A DNA stretch of 64,000 nt from Chryseobacterium sp. HSC-36S06 (GTDB lineage: Bacteria > Bacteroidota > Bacteroidia > Flavobacteriales > Weeksellaceae), in contig NZ_JALJZX010000003.1 in the NCBI RefSeq assembly GCF_024171485.1, forward strand, positions 1-64,000, in the 5' to 3' direction. The stretch's first letter is position 1, and every line of letters starts with the position of its first letter. The notes under the pieces were generated by a model, which saw nothing but the letters and a program-made list of their open reading frames with translations, searched no databases and was not told where the DNA came from. The position numbers and the translations under genes are program-made. Positions 1-8,598 of this stretch are shown here, piece by piece.

Positions 1-130
1 ATGTTTGTCTGACTCACTCAAAAAAATTGACGCTTTAGTTTTTCCTTACTTTTTTGGTTGTTATTTGTATGTCAATGATCTCTTTTCTTTTCGCTGTTTC
101 CGGAAACTCTTTCTGTCGTTTGTTCCGAAT
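1..130 (-). other. probable 16S rRNA operon leader, partial
   Basis: Read on the minus strand this stretch lies downstream of three tandem promoters, has no ORF, and carries GATCATTGACATACAAATAA, then an AAACTAAAGCGTC segment and AGTGAGTCAGACAAACAT. From memory these resemble the transcribed leader just before 16S rRNA in Flavobacteriia. The 16S gene itself would lie left of position 1 and is not in the window. The promoters and the absence of coding potential are seen directly; the rRNA assignment is recalled and inferred. A tRNA cluster or another strongly expressed stable RNA is the alternative. Confidence 0.55.
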
Positions 131-138
131 TGCGAGTG

Positions 139-169
139 CAAAAGTATAAACTATTTTTGAATTGACCAA
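139..169 (-). promoter_or_regulatory. tandem promoter P1 (nearest the leader)
   Basis: On the minus strand the -33 TTG lies at 167-169 and the -7 box TACTTTTG at 139-146, separated by 20 nt. This matches the Bacteroidota consensus TTG-N19/20-TAnnTTTG. It is the most downstream of three similar promoters pointing out of the window. Confidence 0.75.
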
Positions 170-276
170 ATGTTTCTGAGGAAAAATTAAAACTTTTTTT
201 AGTAAGCTTTATTCCTCATCCCATCTAATCCAAATTAATCCCTTCTGCGCTTCCCACTTCTCTCGATTTGGGATTG

Positions 277-307
277 CAAAAGTATAAACTATATTCTAAA
301 AGACCAA
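277..307 (-). promoter_or_regulatory. tandem promoter P2
   Basis: Minus-strand TTG at 305-307, 20-nt spacer, TACTTTTG at 277-284. Its core (ATAGTTTATACTTTTGCA) is the same as in the promoter at 139-169, so the two look like a duplication. The sequence following it, CCCAAATCGAGAGAA, is shared with the third promoter. Confidence 0.75.
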
Positions 308-409
308 ATGTTTTAGTAAAATTTTTAAATCTTTTTTAAGATTCAATCCTTTACTCATCAGCCCTTATAATCTTCTACTTCGCTCCCAGTTTCTCTCGAT
401 TTGGGACTG

Positions 410-439
410 CAAAGATACCATCTTTTTCCCCAGTTCCAA
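410..439 (-). promoter_or_regulatory. tandem promoter P3 (outermost)
   Basis: Minus-strand TTG at 437-439, 19-nt spacer, TATCTTTG at 410-417. It is followed by the same CCCAAATCGAGAGAA segment as the second promoter. Between it and the terminator at 617-642 (440-616) I see nothing but AT-rich spacer. Confidence 0.7.
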
Positions 440-616
440 ATATTATCAAAACTAATTTCATCCCAATTGCTCAAAGTACTGAAAATCTGTGACAAAAATT
501 TTTGAACAGGAATACATTAATACAAACCAACCAAAACCTATCACAAGATCATTGAAGAAGTTCTGCTATATAGTATATCAGAAAACCTTGTAGATAAACC
601 GATCCTTATTTATATA

Positions 617-642
617 ATAAAAAAATCCCGCCATAAGCGGGA
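617..642 (-). terminator. terminator of gcvH-vanZ
   Basis: TCCCGC/GCGGGA stem (626-631 with 637-642) followed on the minus strand by a run of T (complement of 617-625). It sits 20 nt after the vanZ-like stop codon. Confidence 0.8.
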
Positions 643-662
643 GCATATTTTTGTATACTAAT

Positions 663-1022
663 CTAAAAGGTTAGGCTTTTTACTTTGGTAAAGATATAAT
701 ATCCCGCAAGGACCCCTACTGTATCTGCTACCAAATCCAAAACTTCCATAGACCTTCCCCAGCCCATTTCATCCTGAAGAATTTCAGTGAGTATAGAGTA
801 GCTCAGCATAATCTGAAAGAACAAAATAAACTTCAGTTTTGGGAAGGCTGCTGTGAAACAAAATCCCAACATCGCGAAAATCGTAAGATGCAGAATCTTA
901 TCAATACCATCAAACATAAAGGCGTATTCTAAATTTTCCACACCCGGCTTGAGCAGCATAAAAGTAAGAAATGCCCAATAAATGGGCAAAATCTTAATAA
1001 ATATTTTCGATATTTTATCCAA
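663..1022 (-). CDS. VanZ-like small membrane protein
   Basis: This is a 119-residue polytopic protein with four hydrophobic segments (about 9-26, 42-58, 64-82, 98-115) and the short polar loops typical of the VanZ-like family, in which an early KPG and a [15 protein letters not shown] second segment are seen. The family's biochemical role is poorly defined; homologues are linked to teicoplanin resistance or phage-shock contexts, and nothing here supports a resistance role. The reading frame opens with TTG at 1022, overlapping the gcvH stop by 8 nt. No ATG occurs before Met22, which would remove the first membrane segment, so TTG with translational coupling to gcvH is the best start. It shares the transcript and terminator of gcvH. 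Confidence 0.7.
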   Translation of the reverse strand: MDKISKIFIKILPIYWAFLTFMLLKPGVENLEYAFMFDGIDKILHLTIFAMLGFCFTAAFPKLKFILFFQIMLSYSILTEILQDEMGWGRSMEVLDLVADTVGVLAGYYIFTKVKSLTF

Positions 1023-1392
1023 GAGATTCCTGGTATTGCTCTGCAGAAATCAGTTCAGACATATCTGCTCCCTCTGCAATCGTCAATTTAATGATCCAGC
1101 CTTTGCCATACGGATCCGTGTTAAGAAGTTCCGGCTGGTCCTCAAGATCTGTATTGAACTCTGTTACCGTACCACTTACCGGCAAGAAAAGGTCTGAAAC
1201 AGTTTTCACAGCTTCTACACTGCCGAAAACATCTCCTGCAGAAAGTTCATCATCCACAGAATCTACATCTACAAAAACAATATCACCCAACTCGCCCTGT
1301 GCGAAATCTGTAATCCCAATTGTTGCGGTGTCCCCATCAATTCTAACCCATTCGTGGTCTTTTGTGTACTTTAATTCAGAAGGTGTATTCAT
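1015..1392 (-). CDS. gcvH: glycine cleavage system H protein
   Basis: GcvH is the lipoyl carrier that shuttles the aminomethyl group between the P, T and L proteins of the cytoplasmic glycine cleavage complex. The 125-residue length is normal. The lipoyl-domain core is clear: [10 protein letters not shown] at 11-20, GITDFAQ at 26-32, and the lipoylation site [12 protein letters not shown] with Lys63. A good promoter precedes it, and it is the first gene of a two-gene transcript with the VanZ-like protein. The gcvP and gcvT genes are not in the window, as often in Flavobacteriia where gcvH is unlinked. Assignment is secure. Confidence 0.96.
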   Translation of the reverse strand: MNTPSELKYTKDHEWVRIDGDTATIGITDFAQGELGDIVFVDVDSVDDELSAGDVFGSVEAVKTVSDLFLPVSGTVTEFNTDLEDQPELLNTDPYGKGWIIKLTIAEGADMSELISAEQYQESLG

Positions 1393-1411
1393 TTTTTTAA
1401 ATTTTATTTTT

Positions 1412-1441
1412 CAAAATTACTCAAAATTATCATAATCTCAA
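1412..1441 (-). promoter_or_regulatory. gcvH promoter
   Basis: Minus-strand TTG at 1439-1441, 19-nt spacer, TAATTTTG at 1412-1419, ending 19 nt before the gcvH start. A second overlapping TAATTTTG lies at 1422-1429 with a TTG at 1448-1450 (18-nt spacer). Confidence 0.65.
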
Positions 1442-1620
1442 ATCTTTCAATCAACTTATTCGGGCATCACGCACCGGCCTGTCAATTGTCACCACGGCTA
1501 TAACTATAATAAGCGGACAGCGATCATGGTTTTTGCTTCTTTTACTATCTTTGCTGTAATACGAATTGCGTGCGAATTCATTTAGCACGAAATTTCTATA
1601 AATTCAAATATCAATAAACA

Positions 1621-2907
1621 ATGATTTTATCTAAAAAAATAGATTCCGCTCATCAATCTTTTCTCCAGTGGCGGGATATTCCTTTTTCTACAAAACAGAA
1701 GCATCTTATAAAACTGGCTGACCTTCTGGAAAAGAATGCTGAAAAATTTGGCAAGAACATCACCAGAGAGATGAACAAACCGGTTTCTCAATCCATCGCG
1801 GAAGTTGAAAAATGTGCACTGATGGCGAGATTCTACGCCAACGCAGAAAACATACTGAAACCCGAAAAGATAAAAACAGAATACAAACTCTCCGAGATCC
1901 ATTATGCTCCAATGGGAGTGATTCTGGGAGTAATGCCCTGGAATTTTCCGTTCTGGCAGGTTCTGAGGTTTGCTGTTCCCGCCATTCTTGCTGGAAATAC
2001 AGTAGTTCTGAAGCACGCTTCAATCTGTTTCGGGAGCGGAAAAATGATCGAGAAACTTTTTCTGGAAGCCGGATTCCCCAAAGGGATATTTCAAAATTTA
2101 GAGATCGGTCATGCCGAAGTTAAAACAGTGCTGGAAAATCCGCTTATAAAAGGAGTAAGTTTAACCGGAAGCGAGAAAGCCGGCGCTGAAGTTGCGTCGA
2201 TCGCAGGAAAAAACATTAAAAAATCGCTCCTTGAACTGGGAGGAAGTGATGCCTTTATTGTTCTGGATGATGCCAATCTGAAGAAAGCTGCAGAAAGCGG
2301 TGCCAAGGCGAGACTCCAAAACTGCGGACAGGCCTGCAATGCCGCAAAACGTTTTATCATTCAGAAAAATATTGAAAAAGAATTTTTACCCCTATTTATT
2401 ACGGAGTACCAAAAATACATCCCCGGAAATCCTTTGAAAAAAGAGACTAATTTAAGTGGGATGGCCAGACCTGACCTTGCCGACGAACTTGAAAAACAAT
2501 ATAAAAAAGCCCTGAAAAACGGTGCGGAAATTATTTTACCGCTGAAGCGCATTTCTGATCAGGCTTTCGAGCCTGGTTTAATCCGTGTAAAAAAAGGAAA
2601 TCCTATCCTGCAGGAAGAACTTTTCGGTCCCCTGGGTATGGTGATGATTGCCAAGAATGATGAAGATGCCCTGAAACTGGCGAACGATATTCCTTTCGGT
2701 CTTGCCAATTCAGTTTGGACTAAGACAAAAAAAAGACAGGAGTTTTTCATTCAGAATCTGGAATCGGGAACTGTAAGCATTAATAAAGAAACAAGCTCAG
2801 ATCCAAGACTTCCGTTCGGAGGTGCAAAATCGTCAGGTTACGGAACCGAACTTTCAATGATTGCGCTTAAAGAATTTGTTACGGCAAAAACAATCGTGGG
2901 AAACTAA
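1621..2907 (+). CDS. NAD(P)-dependent aldehyde dehydrogenase family protein
   Basis: This cytoplasmic ALDH-superfamily enzyme oxidises an aldehyde to the acid. MPWNFPFWQ (105-113) is the family's cofactor/oxyanion-loop motif, the general base is Glu205 in LLELGGSD, and the nucleophile is Cys239 in NCGQACNAAK. At 428 residues it is shorter than typical ALDHs (about 450-500), mainly at the N-terminus, like the succinate-semialdehyde dehydrogenase-like group common in Bacteroidota. The substrate cannot be read from sequence; succinic semialdehyde is only the usual database label. It is monocistronic, with a TATCTTTG -7-like box at 1546-1553 but no convincing -33 TTG. It converges on the ABC transporter gene and shares a bidirectional terminator with it. 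Confidence 0.9.
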   Translation: MILSKKIDSAHQSFLQWRDIPFSTKQKHLIKLADLLEKNAEKFGKNITREMNKPVSQSIAEVEKCALMARFYANAENILKPEKIKTEYKLSEIHYAPMGVILGVMPWNFPFWQVLRFAVPAILAGNTVVLKHASICFGSGKMIEKLFLEAGFPKGIFQNLEIGHAEVKTVLENPLIKGVSLTGSEKAGAEVASIAGKNIKKSLLELGGSDAFIVLDDANLKKAAESGAKARLQNCGQACNAAKRFIIQKNIEKEFLPLFITEYQKYIPGNPLKKETNLSGMARPDLADELEKQYKKALKNGAEIILPLKRISDQAFEPGLIRVKKGNPILQEELFGPLGMVMIAKNDEDALKLANDIPFGLANSVWTKTKKRQEFFIQNLESGTVSINKETSSDPRLPFGGAKSSGYGTELSMIALKEFVTAKTIVGN

Positions 2908-2926
2908 TAGTCATAACATTTAAAAT

Positions 2927-2957
2927 AAAAGCGCCGGAAATAATTCCGGCGCTTTTA
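2927..2957. terminator. bidirectional terminator between converging genes
   Basis: GCGCCGGAA (2931-2939) pairs with TTCCGGCGC (2944-2952), flanked by A-rich sequence on the left and TTTTA on the right. It serves the aldehyde dehydrogenase on the plus strand and the ABC transporter on the minus strand. Confidence 0.85.
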
Positions 2958-4706
2958 TTATGCTTCACTTTCGGCAACATCCCGTTTCAGTTGTGCCCGG
3001 TAAAGGGTGGAATAATAACCGTTTTTATCAAGAAGTTCAAGGTGTTTGCCTTCTTCAACAATTTTGCCGTGTTCCATTACGATAATTTTATCGGCTTTTT
3101 CAATGGTCGAAAGCCTGTGCGCAATAATGATGGAGGTCCGGTTTTTTGTAATTTTCTCCGTTGCTCTCTGGATAAGCTTTTCACTTTCGTGATCGATGGA
3201 AGAAGTCGCTTCATCCAGGATCAGAATTTTTGGATCAGAAAGGTAGGCGCGTAAAAATGAAAGCAGCTGCCGCTGTCCGAGGGAAATGGAAGAACCTCTT
3301 TCACGCACTACATAATCGTAACCGCCGGGAAGACTTTCGATGAAATCATCTACCTCAATATCTTTTGCTACGCTTTTAATTTTTTCTAAAGTCACGGTTT
3401 CGTCTCCAAAAGCTAAATTTTCGAAAATGGTACCGTGGAAAAGGAATACGTCTTGCAGCACCACACCGATATGGCTTCTTAAATTATAGAGTTCATAATC
3501 TTTTAAGGCGACATCATCCAGAAGAATCTGCCCTGAATTGATATCATAAAGCCTCGTAATTAAACTGATGATGGTAGATTTTCCTGCTCCGGTCGCTCCA
3601 ACAATTGCTACGGTTTCACCAGGATTCACTTTGAAACTGATACCTTTTAAAACGTTCTGATTTTCATCGTAGGAAAAATATACGTCTTTAAATTCAATCT
3701 TTCCGTCAAAATGATCTTTCATTACTTTGCCTTCGTTGGGCAGTGCAAAATCTTCATCCATTACACCCAGAACCCTTTCAGCGCCAACGATTCCCCGCTG
3801 TATATTATTGAAACGGTCAGCGATCTGTCTAAGCGGACGGATCAACATTGAGATATACTGAATAAAGGCAATTACCACTCCTGCAGAAATCGTGATATAT
3901 CCGCCATAGAAAAGGATAAATCCTATGAATAGGGACGAAATCAATTCCACAACTGGGAAAAACAGCGAAAATATAAATACGGTTCTGAGCAATGCAGCCT
4001 TTAACGTAATATTAATCTGATCAAATTTCTTAAATTCTGCCTGCTGGCGGTTGAAAACCTGAATCAATGACATTCCCTGCAAACGTTCCTGTACAAACGA
4101 GTTCTGGTTTGCGGTCCAGGTTCTTTCATCACCGAAAGCCATCCTGAGTTTTTTCTGGAAGAATCTTGTAATTACAACCATCAGCGGAAGAATTGCCAGC
4201 GAAATGTAACTTAAATGTACATCAACCTGAAACATCATGATCAGTACAAAAATAATTCGGAGAATATCACCGAAAACCATCAGAAAACCATCGGTATAAA
4301 CTGTTGAAATGGTTTCTACATCACCCACGGCTCTCGTCACAAGCTGCCCGATCGCGGTCTTATCGAAAAAGGAGGTACGGAAATAAATGAGTTTATGATA
4401 AAGCCTTTCGCGGATATCGCGGATGACATTCTGAGAAATGAAGTTTGAAAAATAAACGAGGAAAAAATTCAGAATCGTTTCCCCAAAAACCAAAGCCACC
4501 AGAATATAAATGTGTTTCATCATCAAACCTTCGTCTTTAAGCTTGATGATATCAGTATCTACAATCTGCATCGTAAGATATGGCCGATACGTGGAAATTA
4601 CGGATAAAACGATGGAAATTACCAGCGTAATGATAAACCACGACCGGAATTTCATCCCAATCTTAAAGAGTCTTTTAATTATATCCCAGGTGCTTTGTTT
4701 CTTCAT
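2958..4706 (-). CDS. ABC exporter, fused permease and ATPase (MsbA-like half-transporter)
   Basis: A 582-residue half-transporter with six membrane helices in residues 20-300 followed by a nucleotide-binding domain. The ATPase motifs are Walker A GATGAGKST (370-378), signature ISLGQ (474-478), Walker B ILILDE (494-499) and a switch His in IIIAHRLS near 532. The signature is ISLGQ rather than LSGGQ, a deviation seen in some homodimeric exporters. It probably works as a homodimer in the inner membrane exporting a lipid or hydrophobic compound; the substrate cannot be deduced. It is the last gene of a truA-(small membrane protein)-ABC transcript, 3 nt after the preceding gene. Confidence 0.9.
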   Translation of the reverse strand: MKKQSTWDIIKRLFKIGMKFRSWFIITLVISIVLSVISTYRPYLTMQIVDTDIIKLKDEGLMMKHIYILVALVFGETILNFFLVYFSNFISQNVIRDIRERLYHKLIYFRTSFFDKTAIGQLVTRAVGDVETISTVYTDGFLMVFGDILRIIFVLIMMFQVDVHLSYISLAILPLMVVITRFFQKKLRMAFGDERTWTANQNSFVQERLQGMSLIQVFNRQQAEFKKFDQINITLKAALLRTVFIFSLFFPVVELISSLFIGFILFYGGYITISAGVVIAFIQYISMLIRPLRQIADRFNNIQRGIVGAERVLGVMDEDFALPNEGKVMKDHFDGKIEFKDVYFSYDENQNVLKGISFKVNPGETVAIVGATGAGKSTIISLITRLYDINSGQILLDDVALKDYELYNLRSHIGVVLQDVFLFHGTIFENLAFGDETVTLEKIKSVAKDIEVDDFIESLPGGYDYVVRERGSSISLGQRQLLSFLRAYLSDPKILILDEATSSIDHESEKLIQRATEKITKNRTSIIIAHRLSTIEKADKIIVMEHGKIVEEGKHLELLDKNGYYSTLYRAQLKRDVAESEA

Positions 4707-4709
4707 ATT

Positions 4710-5051
4710 TTAATCCTCTTTCTTTCCGATATCCTGAATTTCTATTGCTGGACCTTTCAGGCGTTCTTTCAGAAATCTGTTTTCTAAAAATTTATAAATC
4801 CCATATACCGCAGCAATGGAAAGGAGCCAGCCAATTAAATTCACGCCGGAAAATCCTGTATAATTAATGTTATCGATTTCTTCCGGATCTGTTAACGCAA
4901 GATAAATTCCGTAAAACAAACCGAAAAACAGCTGTGTTCCCAAATATATACCAATTGCCAGAAGTCCGTACTGCCATTTTACTTTCCTAAACCTTTCAGC
5001 CAGAGAAGCATAATACCGGTACGCAAAAATCAAAATAAAAATTCCTATCAT
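4710..5051 (-). CDS. small membrane protein, unknown function
   Basis: A 113-residue protein with hydrophobic segments at about 1-12, 28-52 and 72-87 and a charged C-terminus (LKGPAIEIQDIGKKED). I do not recognise a named domain. It lies 9 nt after truA and 3 nt before the ABC exporter, so the three are almost certainly cotranscribed. It may be an accessory membrane protein of the exporter, but that rests only on position. The start is an ATG at 5051. Confidence 0.75.
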   Translation of the reverse strand: MIGIFILIFAYRYYASLAERFRKVKWQYGLLAIGIYLGTQLFFGLFYGIYLALTDPEEIDNINYTGFSGVNLIGWLLSIAAVYGIYKFLENRFLKERLKGPAIEIQDIGKKED

Positions 5052-5060
5052 TTGTCAGTT

Positions 5061-5792
5061 TTAAAAATTATAACCCACATCCACCAAAAACAAACCTTGC
5101 GGTGGTGCGGAAGTTCCTGCCGAATTCCGGTCTTTTTTCTCGATGATTTTTCGTAAATCTTCCGGTTTAATTTTGCCGTTCCCAATTTCTACCATCGTTC
5201 CTACAATTGCTCTTACCATATTTCTTAAAAAACGGTCAGCGGAAATCGTGAATTTCATTTCAGTGCCTTTCTGTTCCCAAATCGCTTTGTAAATTTTGCA
5301 GTTATTGGTTTTACTATCGGTTTGAAGTTTGGCGAAACTGGTAAAATCTTCATATTCAAAAAGAATCTTGCAGGCCTCATTCATTTGATCGATATCGAGT
5401 TTACGCCGCCACATCTGCCAGGAAGAATCCTGAGTAAAGGGATTTTTTTCTGATGAAATATAATATTCATAAGTGCGATACGTGGCATTGAATCTGGCAT
5501 GAAAATCATCTTTCACTTCAAAAATTTTCTTCACTGCGATGTCATCCGGAAGAAAACTGTTGAGCTTGTAAACCAAATTCTGATCCGGTTTTATATCAGT
5601 ATCGAAATGCGCGAACATTTTTGTTGCATGCACCCCGGTGTCGGTCCTTCCGGCTCCGGTAGTTTTAATTTCCTGCCTGAGCAAAGTTGAAAGTGCTTTT
5701 TCAAGTTCCTGCTGAACAGAAATTTCCCTGGGCTGTATCTGATAACCAAAATAGTTTTTTCCGCAGTAAGAAAATTCAATGAAATATCGCAT
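5061..5792 (-). CDS. truA: tRNA pseudouridine(38-40) synthase
   Basis: TruA isomerises uridines 38-40 in the anticodon arm of many tRNAs. The 243-residue length fits the family. The catalytic motif GAGRTDTGVHA holds the nucleophile Asp51; FLRNMVRAIVGTMVEIGNG near 192 and the C-terminal PPQGLFLVDVGY are also typical. It is the first gene of a transcript with a small membrane protein and an ABC exporter, and divergent from the phosphoesterase at 5854. Confidence 0.96.
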   Translation of the reverse strand: MRYFIEFSYCGKNYFGYQIQPREISVQQELEKALSTLLRQEIKTTGAGRTDTGVHATKMFAHFDTDIKPDQNLVYKLNSFLPDDIAVKKIFEVKDDFHARFNATYRTYEYYISSEKNPFTQDSSWQMWRRKLDIDQMNEACKILFEYEDFTSFAKLQTDSKTNNCKIYKAIWEQKGTEMKFTISADRFLRNMVRAIVGTMVEIGNGKIKPEDLRKIIEKKDRNSAGTSAPPQGLFLVDVGYNF

Positions 5793-5853
5793 GGCTGCAA
5801 ATTTCTAAAATTAAATTCGGAAAAGTGAAGAAAAATAAAGTAATTTGTCTTTT

Positions 5854-6348
5854 ATGAAAAAGATTCTGCTCCTCTCCGACTCTCATTCCTATATCGATGA
5901 CCGTATTCTAGATTACGTTAAACAAGCAGATGAAATATGGCACTGCGGAGATTTCGGAAACATGGAGGTAATTGAAAAACTGGAGAACATAAAACCGCTG
6001 CGCGGCGTTTATGGAAACATTGACGGTACAGAAATCAGAAAAATTTTTCCTGAAGTTTTAAGATTTAAATGTGAAGAGGTAGAAATTTTGATGATACACA
6101 TCGGCGGTTATCCCGGAAAATACACTCCCTTGGCGAAGAAAGAAATTGAAGAACAGACGCCGAAACTCTTTATTTCCGGACATTCCCATATTCTGAAAGC
6201 GATGTTCGATCAGAAAAACAATCTTCTGCACCTGAATCCCGGCGCTATGGGAAAAGTCGGCTGGCATCAGATGCGAACGATGATGCGGTTCGAAATCAAT
6301 AAAGACCAGATCGAAAATCTTGAAGTAATTGAATTGGGTAAAAAATAA
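5854..6348 (+). CDS. YfcE/MJ0936-type metallophosphoesterase
   Basis: A 164-residue calcineurin-like phosphoesterase of the small YfcE/MJ0936 class. Metal-binding motifs are in order: SDSHSY near the N-terminus, the WHCGDFG block, YGNIDG in place of the GNHD motif, then ISGHSHI and a final HLNPGAMG. Such enzymes hydrolyse phosphodiesters in the cytoplasm; the physiological substrate is unknown. The frame is open from a TTG at 5845, but the ATG at 5854 gives the conserved MKKILLLSDSHS start and is preferred. It converges on the Ppx/GppA gene with only 2 nt between stops. Confidence 0.9.
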   Translation: MKKILLLSDSHSYIDDRILDYVKQADEIWHCGDFGNMEVIEKLENIKPLRGVYGNIDGTEIRKIFPEVLRFKCEEVEILMIHIGGYPGKYTPLAKKEIEEQTPKLFISGHSHILKAMFDQKNNLLHLNPGAMGKVGWHQMRTMMRFEINKDQIENLEVIELGKK

Positions 6349-6350
6349 TT

Positions 6351-7235
6351 CTATTTACTCTTCAGGTTATCATAAATACGGTGGATTAAACCGTCGGCCA
6401 CCGAAATCTTTGGAACGAATATTTTGTCAATATCTCCCCAGCTCATTACATTATTAAAGATTTCTAAAGCAGGAACCAGTACATCGGCGCGGTCTTCCCT
6501 GAGTCCGAATTTGCTCATTCTTTCCACTACGGTAAGGCCATTCATTTCTTTATAATATTTTTTCAGGTAAGCCGTAGACATCGGTTTTCCGTCTTTTGTC
6601 TTGCTCATCGAAAATATTTTATTGATGTTTCCGCCGGAACCGATTGCTACAACAGGTTTTTTACTGTTGATATTTTTACGGATTTCTTCTTTCATTTCTT
6701 TCCAGTGCTCTTCTTTCACCAGATTATTCAGAAGTCGTATTGTACCGATATTGAAGGAATGTTCATATTTCATTTCTCCGTTTTCGTAGAAAGTCAATTC
6801 TGTGGATCCGCCACCTACATCAATATAAAGATAAGCCGAATCTTTATCAAGACCTTCCGCCACGTGATTTTCGTAAATAAGAGTGGCTTCCTCGTCGCCT
6901 GAAATGATTTCAATATTGATTCCCGAAGTTTCCTTTACAGCATGAATGATTTCCGCACCGTTTTTAGCGTCGCGCATCGCACTGGTCGCGCATGCACGGT
7001 AATGTTCCACTTTATAGATTTTCATGAGATCGCTGAAAACCTTCATCGAACTGATGACCATTTCCTCCCTTTCGGCACCTATCTTTCCGTGAGTGAAAAC
7101 ATCCATACCCAAACGCAGCGGAATTCTCAGCAGATTAAGTTTCATAAACTCCGGCTTGCCTTTTTTAGGCTCGGTGACTTCGTTAATCAGAAGCCGGGCT
7201 GCATTACTCCCGATATCGATGGCTGCGATTCTCAT
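6351..7235 (-). CDS. Ppx/GppA phosphatase family protein (short form)
   Basis: A 294-residue ASKHA-fold protein corresponding to the two-lobed catalytic part of exopolyphosphatase/guanosine pentaphosphatase. It shows the N-terminal phosphate loop IDIGSNAARLLI, the central YLYIDVGGGSTEL motif and a later VAIGSGGNI loop. The extra C-terminal HD-like domain of E. coli Ppx (over 500 residues) is absent, as usual in Bacteroidota. It should act on polyphosphate or pppGpp in the cytoplasm, but sequence alone does not decide which. It lies 33 nt downstream of cytidine deaminase on the same strand. The polyphosphate-making ppk1 gene is 40 kb away in this window. Confidence 0.88.
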   Translation of the reverse strand: MRIAAIDIGSNAARLLINEVTEPKKGKPEFMKLNLLRIPLRLGMDVFTHGKIGAEREEMVISSMKVFSDLMKIYKVEHYRACATSAMRDAKNGAEIIHAVKETSGINIEIISGDEEATLIYENHVAEGLDKDSAYLYIDVGGGSTELTFYENGEMKYEHSFNIGTIRLLNNLVKEEHWKEMKEEIRKNINSKKPVVAIGSGGNINKIFSMSKTKDGKPMSTAYLKKYYKEMNGLTVVERMSKFGLREDRADVLVPALEIFNNVMSWGDIDKIFVPKISVADGLIHRIYDNLKSK

Positions 7236-7268
7236 GATACTATTTGTTTGAACTTAGTTTTATATATA

Positions 7269-7748
7269 CTAAAGATAAGATGAATCAAAGGAAAACGGAA
7301 GCAGATCGCGGATTGATTTGGTTTTGAAGATTTCACCGTCCAGTGACGCGAAATAAATCTCAATTCCTTCCTGCTGTTTGGCTTCGTATTCCAGGATCGA
7401 CTGTCGGCACGATCCACACGGCGGAATTGGCGTCGATGACAATGCATCTTTTGGCGCACCAATCACAAAAAGCTTCTTCATCTTCACATTGGGGAAATTG
7501 GCAGCAGTCCAGAAAATCGTGGTTCGCTCGGCGCACAGCCCCGAGGGATATGCCGCGTTCTCCTGATTACTTCCTGTAATGATTTCGCCGTTTTCTAACA
7601 AAACCGCACATCCTACATGAAAATGAGAGTATGGAGCGTATGCATTCTCTCTGATCTTTTTTGCCTCGTCAAAGAGTTTCTTCTCGGTATCATCAAGACT
7701 GTCGTAATTCCTGATCGCTTCAAAACTGATTTTTAATTCTTTTTCCAT
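7269..7748 (-). CDS. cdd: cytidine deaminase
   Basis: Cdd deaminates cytidine and deoxycytidine to uridine forms in pyrimidine salvage. The 159-residue protein has the zinc site of the tetrameric class: Cys72-Ala-Glu74 in GLCAERTTIF (Glu74 is the proton shuttle) and Pro110-Cys111-Gly-Ser-Cys114 in PCGSCRQ. The N-terminal YAPYSHFHVGCAVL block is also typical. It is the first gene of a probable pair with the Ppx/GppA protein. Confidence 0.95.
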   Translation of the reverse strand: MEKELKISFEAIRNYDSLDDTEKKLFDEAKKIRENAYAPYSHFHVGCAVLLENGEIITGSNQENAAYPSGLCAERTTIFWTAANFPNVKMKKLFVIGAPKDALSSTPIPPCGSCRQSILEYEAKQQEGIEIYFASLDGEIFKTKSIRDLLPFSFDSSYL

Positions 7749-7851
7749 TTAAAAAAATTGGGGAGTAAAGATACCTTTTATTTTTCAATTATTAGCTGTA
7801 CAGCGCTAACAGATTGGCAAAATGAATCACCTATAAATCAACATCACTACT

Positions 7852-7884
7852 AGCGGTCTTAGGAAAATTTTAACTAAAACCGCT
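7852..7884. other. hairpin in the cdd/yciE-like spacer
   Basis: AGCGGT at 7852-7857 pairs with ACCGCT at 7879-7884, with partial extension of the stem inwards. There is no T-run, so it is not a convincing terminator. It sits in the 267-nt space between two divergent genes. Confidence 0.3.
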
Positions 7885-8015
7885 CATTACTTGGTTTAGA
7901 AATTGATGCTGGAAATGTGCATTCCGATCATTTTCGACTGTAATCTTTACGTAAGATTCCGGCTGAAAGGAATAACAAAAGCGACCAAATTCAAACATTA
8001 ATAAAAAAAATTAAA

Positions 8016-8582
8016 ATGGAAAAGAAAAAAACAACTCCTCCGAAGAAACAGGCTAATGGCGGTGCCATGCAGCTGCGAGACCTTTTCACAGACGGTTTGA
8101 AAGACATTTATTATGCAGAAAATGCATTAGTAAAAGCACTTCCGGAAATGTATGAAAATGCATCAGATCCAAAACTCAAGACGGCCATTAAAGATCATTT
8201 GGCGCAGACTAAACAACAGGTGGTCCGGTTGGAAGAAGCTTTCGCCTCGATGGGAATGAAAGCCGAAGCCAAAAAATGCCCTGCTATTGAAGGAATCCTG
8301 GAAGAAGGAAGAGAAACCGTTTCGGGTGCAGCTGAAGGTCCGGTTCGCGATGCTGCCATTATCGGAAGTTCTCAAAAAGTAGAGCATTACGAAATTGCCA
8401 GCTACGGAACGCTGTGCGCCTATGCAAAAGTACTGAACGAAAGAGAAGCACTTGATCTGCTCCTTCGTACTTTAGGCGAAGAAAAAAAATCAGATTGCCT
8501 GCTTACTACTATAGCAGACACCAACCTGAACTCTCAGGCCGCAGCCGGAAAACACAAATCCAAAGACATAAACGCTGTATAA
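8016..8582 (+). CDS. YciE/YciF-type ferritin-like protein (DUF892)
   Basis: A 188-residue helical protein of the DUF892 (YciE/YciF) family, ferritin-like four-helix bundles that bind metal and are linked to stress responses in enterobacteria. LRDLFTDGLKDIYYAENAL (about 21-39) and the later EHYEIASYGTLCAYAK helix carry the conserved Glu/His/Tyr residues. The first 20 residues are Lys/Thr/Pro-rich and look unstructured. It precedes the large catalase by 16 nt and is almost certainly cotranscribed with it, echoing the enterobacterial yciGFE-katN arrangement in which DUF892 proteins accompany a catalase. An oxidative or osmotic stress role is inferred. Confidence 0.9.
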   Translation: MEKKKTTPPKKQANGGAMQLRDLFTDGLKDIYYAENALVKALPEMYENASDPKLKTAIKDHLAQTKQQVVRLEEAFASMGMKAEAKKCPAIEGILEEGRETVSGAAEGPVRDAAIIGSSQKVEHYEIASYGTLCAYAKVLNEREALDLLLRTLGEEKKSDCLLTTIADTNLNSQAAAGKHKSKDINAV

Positions 8583-8598
8583 CCAACAAATCACTACT

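Noticed and set aside
1546..1553. Complete promoter for the aldehyde dehydrogenase gene
   Set aside because: TATCTTTG is present but no TTG lies 19-20 nt upstream, so it is only mentioned with the gene.
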